Source of the DNA: Vanessa cardui
Taxonomy: Eukaryota; Arthropoda; Insecta; Lepidoptera; Nymphalidae
Assembly (NCBI RefSeq): GCF_905220365.1
Contig: NC_061135.1
Span: 12,863,501-12,927,500 of the forward strand
Direction of reading: 5' to 3'
DNA length: 64,000 nt
In this document: one piece after another, positions 57,629 through 64,000 of the stretch
Layout of the letters: each line of letters starts with the position of its first letter
Numbering within the stretch: the first letter of the stretch is position 1
Made by a program: the position numbers and the translations under genes
The notes under the pieces: model-generated
Databases searched by the model: none
What the model was told of the DNA's origin: nothing
Seen by the model: only the letters and a program-made list of their open reading frames with translations

Positions 57629-57721
57629 CCACGTGGAATGGTGGCAAGAATGCTAGCAGCATTGCCCCGTTGAATCGCAATTTCGCAAAAAACGAACCAG
57701 CCCTCATGTCACCAGTGGAGA
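57629..57721 (+). repeat. Repeat family X
   Basis: CCACGTGGAATGGTGGCAAG, AATGCTAGCAGCATTGCCCC, GTTGAATCGCAATTTCG, CATGTCACCAGTGGAG; inverse relative of 39396-39493. Confidence 0.6.
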
Positions 57722-57863
57722 CAATGAGGCGAGGTGTTATACTTTTGATGAAGCTTTTTGCACCACTACTCCAAGATCCATGCAAATGGGACGAAAAAGT
57801 AATTTGACATAAAACAAGTTATTTAATGTACTTATTATTTCATAATAATTAATGTTTTTACTT

Positions 57864-58138
57864 GGTGGTAGGGCTTTGTGCAAGCCTGTCTGGGTAGGTA
57901 CCACCCACTCATCAGTTATTCTACCCCCAATTAACGTATTGTTGTGTTCCGGTTTGAAGGGTGAGTGAGCCAGTGTAACTACAGGCACAGGGGACATAAC
58001 ATCTTAGTTCCCAAGGTTGGTGGCACATTGACGATGTAAGGAATAGTTAATATTTCTTACAGCGTCATTGTTTATGGGTGTTGGTGACCACTTAACATCA
58101 GGTGGCCCATATGCTCGTCCGCTAACCTATACCATAAA
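57864..58138 (+). mobile_element. Family R retroelement, near complete
   Basis: GGTGGTAGGGCTTTGTGCAA, GGTACCACCCACTCATCAG, GTTGTGTTCCGGTTTGAAGG, CACTTAACATCAGGTGGCCC, CCTATACCATAAAA. The antisense 86-codon frame is spurious. Confidence 0.85.
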
Positions 58139-58177
58139 ATGTTATTAATTTTTAATAAAGTACTATTAGTCCATGAT

Positions 58178-58230
58178 AATACAAGATTATATTTAAGATG
58201 AAAGAGTCATCTTAAATATAATCTTGTATT
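58178..58230. repeat. Perfect hairpin, 24-bp stem, 5-base loop
   Basis: AATACAAGATTATATTTAAG..ATGA and its exact inverse flank AAGAG. Directly downstream of a family R copy. Confidence 0.85.
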
Positions 58231-59447
58231 GAGTAATATTCTTTTATCAATGTTTTTTAGCACGACCACAAAGGTCTACTACCAAAGAGATCCCATGTAA
58301 ATAGGATTAGTTTTATGAGTAATAGATGATAATATTTAGTTAAAAACGTTAAATTCAAAGCAGTGGCCATTTAATCCATCAACGTCAAAACATCTCGGTC
58401 CTCAACTAATGATTAAAATGAGCATAAAACATGGAGCCCCCGCGGGACAGTGATCTGGGACTAAGGGGGTTTTAATGCGGCTTGCCGCAAAGTCGTCATA
58501 AACGTGTTCCGAATATAGCTGCCGGTAAAATGTTTTTGTAGCACCATCGAGAATAGTTGGAAGGTTATAAAATTTAACGCAATAACTAACATTAAAATAT
58601 TTCAATGTTTGCGTGCGTTATTATATAAAAATGTGTTAGTGTGCGTGTATGAAATGGAAAGATATTCAATATGGAATTGAAAGGTTTTTTTTTATTATTT
58701 TTAAATCATTATTCTTAATTAATGGAAATTTGATATGTGTGAGTTTCTGATACCCTTTTAAATAAAGGCATTTAGCGGTACATAAAAAATACTAATAATT
58801 ACAACTACGCCTGTATAGCATTTGGTTTAAAAGGCTCAAAAGTTTAATTATTATTTCATAAAAATACATGTTTAAATTAATAACAAGCAAAAACGTTATA
58901 GTATTGAGATTGTAGTATTGCAATGCAAAAGTTATATTCCACACACACATACACACACACACATGATTTTCCAAAGTGATTCTTACCTCAAGTGGCTCAT
59001 TTGATACGCCGCCTTCCTATCTATATCGTATTTTTTTTTTAATTTATTGCAATAAGTTTTGTTGCAGTTAGTCTATACGATACAAAAGTAAAAGTTTAAC
59101 TGATCTAAATTTCAATATAATATACAAATCAAAGTATTGAAAATCATATGTAATTAAGACAAAAAAAAAATGTTAACGTTTTCGCTCACCAGCTTAGAAT
59201 CCATAAAACTCTTTGATTATTAACAAAACGCTTATTAAATTAAATGGCATCTTTCGAGGAGACGAAGAGTTTAATTAAATGAATGAAAATAGCGAGAAGA
59301 ATTTTTATTCAATTTAACATAAATAAACATAAAACCGTGAACATTATTTACATTTAGTAATATTAAGACGGAAACAAATTCAGGCATATAATTCATATTT
59401 TTTACCTTTAACTCGATAATGCTGATGATAATACATTTTATATAATA
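58231..59447. other. AT-rich stretch with CA microsatellite
   Basis: (CA)n at about 58940-58963 and a family R scrap (CCTCAAGTGGCTCATTTGAT, 58986-59005). Minus-strand frames of 60-67 codons are unsupported. Confidence 0.4.
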
Positions 59448-59675
59448 CTAGCTCTGTCCGCGACTTCTTACGCGTTTGAATTTATAAAAAAATATTAATT
59501 GTTTGATGTTACTCTTTTTACATCAGCTTTCTGGCAGTGAAAGTTCCGTCAAAATGAGTCCAGCCTTTCCACAGATTACGCGGAAAATTTAACTGGCAGA
59601 CTGACGGACAGACCGTACCGTGTAGCGGTTATTTTATCATTACAAACAGACACTCCTATTTAATTATATATACTA
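59448..59675 (-). mobile_element. Helitron (family H3), diverged
   Basis: CTAGCTCTGTCCGCGACTTC, CGTCAAAATGAGTCCAGCC, TCATTACAAACAGACACTCC. Confidence 0.65.
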
Positions 59676-59829
59676 GATATATAGAAGTTATAAATAGTTT
59701 ATTATAATGTATGAAATTTGATACATAAACAATGATTTGGACTTGTTCAGCTCTATCTATCTATGTGGATATATATCTATTTGTTCAGCTCATTAAATGT
59801 TTTTTAAACCACAAAAGAGAAGCATTTTG

Positions 59830-60065
59830 ATGTTAGTATATTTTGTGATTTATCTGATGCTTTTGATTGCATGCAACATAAAAATTAATCAAAAAGTTAC
59901 ATCACTAAAGCCTTATAGATTCTATTCTCAAACTTTTCATTCCGTATCTTAAAATCGACTCCAGGAACTTCATGTAAATGGAAAGATCTCCCAAGATACC
60001 AATTAATACGGGGGTCCCACAGGGGTTGTTTAGTCCATTTCTCTTCCTCGTTTATATATTACATT
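59830..60065 (+). pseudogene. LINE reverse-transcriptase fragment, frameshifted
   Basis: FCDLSDAFDCMQH (59841 onward) is the motif usually written CDLSKAFDCVxH in LINE reverse transcriptases. About 130 bases later, in a different frame, comes INTGVPQGLFSPFLFLVYI (from about 60002). Spacing fits an ORF with stops and frameshifts. Different in sequence from the 53.9 kb copy. Confidence 0.8.
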
Positions 60066-60070
60066 ACTTT

Positions 60071-60749
60071 ATAGAATATTATTGTGTTGTTTACTAAAAA
60101 TACTTTAAATATTTTTTTTTAAATATAAAAATATGACTTTTAATAGTATAAGGTACAATATAATAAATACGTTCTTACTACTACCTGAAGCAAGATAAGA
60201 AGTAAAAAAAAAAAACATTTTTAAATTTTGAAGAAAGTTACAACTTAAGATGAAATATAACCTACATGTAATATTATTGTACACATATAACATAATAAGA
60301 TATTGCTATGAAAGTCACATATTGATTTATTAACGCGTACACTGAATACTGCAGTATATATTTATTAATCTGTATATTTAAGTCATCTTGTTAGCAGCGT
60401 ATCTTACTGATTCTATTGCACTCGTATATTTTAACGTATACTCCATCCCAATCGAATAAAATAAACAAAGCTTAGTTTAACGTATGTTATGCGATTAGCT
60501 ATTGTGCACTATTAACAGTTCTTGACTAATATACTTTTATTTATTATACAACACTATTCCATTTAACTACATTTATTTCCTTTGATTTTAATCCCAAAGT
60601 TCCGATAACAGTTCCATCGACGTTCAATACGTATTTTTTTCTTAAATCTATAATGAAAGTCTTAGATTCTCTACTCTACTCTTTTTCTCTACTCAAGCGC
60701 TCGACCAATGATATCACGTCATTTCAAAATAAAATGTTGCTTATGTGGC
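60071..60749. other. AT-rich stretch, nothing recognised
   Basis: No supported gene or repeat. Confidence 0.45.
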
Positions 60750-61082
60750 TTTTTTTTATGATGGCACAGGTGGCAAACGAGCAGGAGGCTCACCTGATGG
60801 AAAGTGACCCATTGACATCTGCATCACCAGGGGGCTTGCAGGTTCGTTGCCGGCCTTTAAGAAAGGAGTACGCTCTTTTCTTGAAGGTTCCCATTTTGTA
60901 TCGGTTCGGAAAAACCGTCGGCGAAAGCTGGTTCCACGAAGTGATTGTGCGAGGTAGAAAATGTCTAAGAAATCGCGCTGTTGTGGATTTTCGGACATCA
61001 AGGTGGTGCGGGTGTAACTTAGAATTTTGACGAGATGTCCGAAGGTGAAATTCAGCAGCCGGGATTAATCCAAACATTCGAA
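60750..61082 (-). pseudogene. LINE 3' end with reverse-transcriptase ORF C-terminus (family G, best copy)
   Basis: The minus-strand frame 60790-61077 encodes VRKSTTARFLRHFLPRTIT, SWNQLSPTVFPNRYKMGTFK and KRAYSFLKG. The FLPRT-x-x-WN-x-LPxxVFP-x-Y-x-MxxFKxR pattern is the end of ORF2 in lepidopteran LINEs (recalled). The poly(A) corresponds to the plus-strand T run at 60750. The element is truncated at its 5' side near 61082. Plus-strand frames of 125 and antisense 81 codons in the same place are shadows. Confidence 0.82.
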
Positions 61083-61388
61083 CCGGCTTTTGACATCTTG
61101 TAATTGGAATAGACTATAGATGGGCCCGTCTTCGTAAAAAAATAAATTTATATTCGTGGTTTAAAACTAAAAATGTATCGTTGACCGATGTAGTTACGAA
61201 GCTTAAAACCTTATAATCTGTTTTGGCACTGTGTTTCGAGATTTGTTTAGTAGATAAAACTAGAACGACTGGATGAACTGAGAACGATAAGATCGCTTCT
61301 AGACTTAAAAAATGTAAACGAAAATATTTAAATAAATATTACTAAATTTATGACGCTGGTTCTTTTCGTCTCTGAAACATTATTTTCG

Positions 61389-61673
61389 AGAGCCAAATGG
61401 CCCAGAGGTGCATCCTTACCGATGATTGCGGGTTCAAACCCAGGTAAGCACCACTGCATATTAATGTGCTTAATTTGTATTTATAATTCATCTCGAGTTT
61501 GGCGGTGAAAGAAAACATCGTGAGGAAACCTGTATGTGTCTAATTTCAACGAAATTTACCCACATGTGAGTAAATCAATCCGTATTGGAGCAGCGTCGTG
61601 GAACTAACGTTCTCCTTAAAGGGAGAGGAGGCCTCAACCCAGCAGTGGGAAATTTACAGACTGTTGTTGTTGT
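61389..61673 (+). mobile_element. tRNA-derived SINE (subfamily 1, GTT tail)
   Basis: GAGAGCCAAATGGCCCAGAG, GCGGGTTCAAACCCAGGTAA, GTTTGGCGGTGAAAGAAAAC, CCCAGCAGTGGGAAATTTAC, (GTT)4. Flanks ACATTATTTTC and ATATTATTTCC may be a decayed target duplication. Confidence 0.88.
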
Positions 61674-62496
61674 TGATATTATTTCCAGACGAGTGTTAGA
61701 TTTTTGTACTGATAGATTTAAAAGAAAAAAAATAAATGTACGGATTGTTTTAAACTAGCTACTAAAGCAACGAAATGAAAAAATATATAACAAAATTCAC
61801 AGTGAAGTATTTGTAGATCACAAAAAAAGTTGCATTTATTTTCTGTATAATTATATCACTGTCAGCAGTTTATGCTCAAAAATGGGAATTTCTAGTTTAG
61901 CTCATTTTTTATGTAACATAAATTAGCTTTACCGAAATAAAGTTTGTCTAAATTATTTTCAAACATGGATTTACGTTCATCATGGGTTACTAGTCGTAGC
62001 CCGCGATAGTAGCCACATATTATTTTGAATTACAAAATAAACAGGTTTACTTCATAATGATCAAATATATTGATGTTTATAATTAGACACTTCTCTACTT
62101 CTGAGGTAACATCGGGATGCCTCAGTAGTTACAACACATGAATCTTAACCAAAGCTTTCAAATTGAAATCATATTCATCTCGTGTCCGACTTTATACTAA
62201 TACATCTGATGAATCAAATGAATTCTAAATTATTCATTAAATAGAGAAGCATTACACTTTTTGGAAATAATACATCATACTAAAAACTACCCCTACAAAA
62301 TGGAAAATATTCCTTAATCTTAGAAGATCCTATCCAAGGGTATACGTCAGAACATAGTGAAATAGTTCCAAGCATTCATAAGGTAAGCTTGCTGTAAGGC
62401 TCTCAAATTTGTTTTAAAAAACCATGTCAAAATAACCTCTTGCAGTTCCAGAGATTAGTACTCACCGTCTTATAGAAACATCACTTTAATGATATA
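61674..62496. other. AT-rich stretch, nothing recognised
   Basis: A vague SINE-like order (TGCCTCAGTAGTTACAACAC, then TCATCTCGTGTCCGAC) at 62118-62190 is too diverged to claim. Confidence 0.4.
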
Positions 62497-62909
62497 TAAA
62501 TAAAAAAGAAAAGCCGACTTCAACCAAAACACTATTTTAATACAAATAAATATGCACTAAAAATTAGGTAATAAAAATTATTGCGTGTTCAGCATATTTT
62601 TAGAATCCCCCTAAGTAAAATGAAATGAAAAATATTAGACTACTTAAAAGTCCATTTACGATTATATAACGTAGTTATAGTTATTGCTATATTTGGAGTC
62701 GGTGTCAGCCAAGAAAACCCTACAGTATATCTATTAAAAAACAATACGAGAATACTTTAAAAAATATGTTTTCTACAAATTTATATCAAATTATAATATT
62801 ATATCAAAATCGGTCGATGCAGTAAAAAGTTATGAGGTAACAAACTTAAAAAAAAAAGAAAAAATACAGACGAATTGATAACCTCTTCTTTTTTGAAGTC
62901 GGTTGAAAA
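62497..62909 (-). mobile_element. Composite element, short derivative F
   Basis: Starts AAAGCCGACTTCAACCAAAA, carries the first foldback arm and part of the core (CAATACGAGAATACTTTAA), then joins the other end (AAAAAGTTATGAGGTAACAA ... ACAGACGAATTGATAACCTC ... TTTGAAGTCGGTTGAAAA). The Helitron-containing middle is missing. Confidence 0.8.
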
Positions 62910-63735
62910 CAAAAACAGATATTGCCAATTTGTTTGTGAACGTTAGCACTTTTTTATTTTGATACGTAAAGAAGATTACTACTTTGTAATCGGTCGGATG
63001 TGTTCACGTAAAATAAAGCCTGTTATTCAAGTTTGTCCGTGTTATTTTTTCATTTTCATCCAGACGTTGCGTAAAACGGAGTCGTTTGAAATAAAGTCGA
63101 CGGCAAATTACAAAAGTTCTGCCATAATTTCGTTTTTAAATAAGCACTTGGTTATATACTACACGTTACAGTATTACGTTTAATTACTTTATTTTTTTAC
63201 TGGGTTTTTTTATATAAACCTAAAGTCATCTATCCTTGAGGATCAGATTTGTAGTTTATTCCTCTAAGTTTTAATGCAGATTCAATGGCAGAAGAAATTT
63301 GAGTGACAGATATTTTGGTTATCCAGAAATTACTGCACAGATTAAGTAACTAATATTGTATATTGATCACAATCTTCCTTACAATGAAAGAATTTAAATA
63401 TGCAATACATATGACGTCATTCATGACGTCAATCTTTTTATGAATTTGTTTTTAATTTAAATTGTATTATACAGTGCAGACGGTGCAACTGTTTACATAC
63501 ATATATAAAATGTTTTATTAAAAACAGAGAAAACCTTTTTGTTATAAATAAATAATTCAATGTGATATATTTGAAAAGTCGGCCAGCACGTATGACAAAA
63601 ACGTCATTTCTATAAATAATAATATCCAATTTGAATAATAAACATTACTTGTTTGAATAGAACTGTTTTCAATTCTATAAAATATCGAATAACAGAAACA
63701 ATGAATTTACGCTAAGCGAATAAAAATTATGTTAA
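62910..63735. other. AT-rich stretch with paired CRE palindromes
   Basis: TGACGTCA occurs twice, at 63412-63419 and 63424-63431, 12 bases apart start to start. Reading frames of 63-74 codons are unsupported. Confidence 0.45.
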
Positions 63736-64000
63736 CCGCCTGTTAATTTCCCACTGCTGGGCTAAAGCCTCCCCATTAAGGAGAGGGTTTAGAACATATT
63801 CCACCCCACTTTTCCAATCCGGGTTGGTGGAATGCACATGTGGCAGAATTTCAATAAAATTAGACAAATGCAGGTTTCCTCACGATGTTTTTCTTCAAGA
63901 GATGAATTATAAACACAAATTAAGCATATATCTATATAGTGGTACTTGCCTGTGTTTGAACTCGCAATCATCGGTTAAGATGCACGCGTTCTATACACTG
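63736..64000 (-). mobile_element. tRNA-derived SINE, runs off the window edge
   Basis: CGCCTGTTAATTTCCCACTG, GGGTTGGTGGAATGCACATG, CAGGTTTCCTCACGATG, then the head region CGCAATCATCGGTTAAGATG. The last bases of the head lie beyond 64000. Confidence 0.85.

Noticed and set aside
60653..61030. 125-codon plus-strand frame
   Set aside because: Antisense shadow of the LINE ORF C-terminus, which reads convincingly on the minus strand.

Overview
This 64 kb window is AT-rich, intron-poor animal DNA dominated by transposable elements. The repeat content identifies it as lepidopteran: tRNA-headed SINEs with A and B boxes, short Helitrons of the kind common in moths and butterflies (A|TC...CTAG|T ends), 5'-truncated LINE tails, a piggyBac deletion derivative with TTAA target duplications, and a ~1.7 kb element family with ACCGACTTC-type ends. 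The exact mix suggests a butterfly, possibly Nymphalidae; that is inference from remembered repeat families, not a database search. I find no bacterial features, no CRISPR array, no rRNA, no functional tRNA and no complete multi-exon host gene. Nearly all ATG-to-stop reading frames are short chance frames or lie inside repeats.

Layout. 1-7.6 kb: mostly unique AT-rich DNA with degraded LINE tails, one foldback and a few retroelement scraps. 8-9.7 kb: full copy A of the composite element, with an internal Helitron and a terminal foldback. 10-15 kb: SINE with clear 13-bp target duplication, retroelement tails, a 166-bp MITE inside a LINE tail, and a TATA-containing, LTR- or promoter-like segment. 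15.6-24.1 kb: Helitrons and composite copies B, C and E, with B nested inside another Helitron. 24-32 kb: retroelement tails, a G-rich tract, a foldback, Helitrons, and an unrecognised, strongly protein-like terminal-exon candidate at 30.7 kb (minus strand). 32.4-33.6 kb: internally deleted piggyBac element. 34-46 kb: SINEs of two tail types, composite copy D, Helitrons. 46.4-49.1 kb: an unusual region with a 141-bp two-monomer tandem array, further local duplications and GC-rich promoter-like DNA, not explained by any family I recognise. 50 kb: a MITE. 53.9-57.6 kb: a LINE reverse transcriptase in two pieces, separated by ~2.4 kb that holds a second protein-like minus-strand exon. 57.8-64 kb: more LINE, SINE, Helitron and composite copies.

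Functionally this looks like intergenic or intronic sequence in which successive waves of mobile elements have nested into each other. Nothing visible forms a pathway or operon. The best leads are the two minus-strand exon candidates (30.7 kb and 55.7 kb), the composite element that appears to have multiplied after a Helitron landed in it, the SINE tail exchange, and the repeat-rich block at 46.4-49.1 kb.
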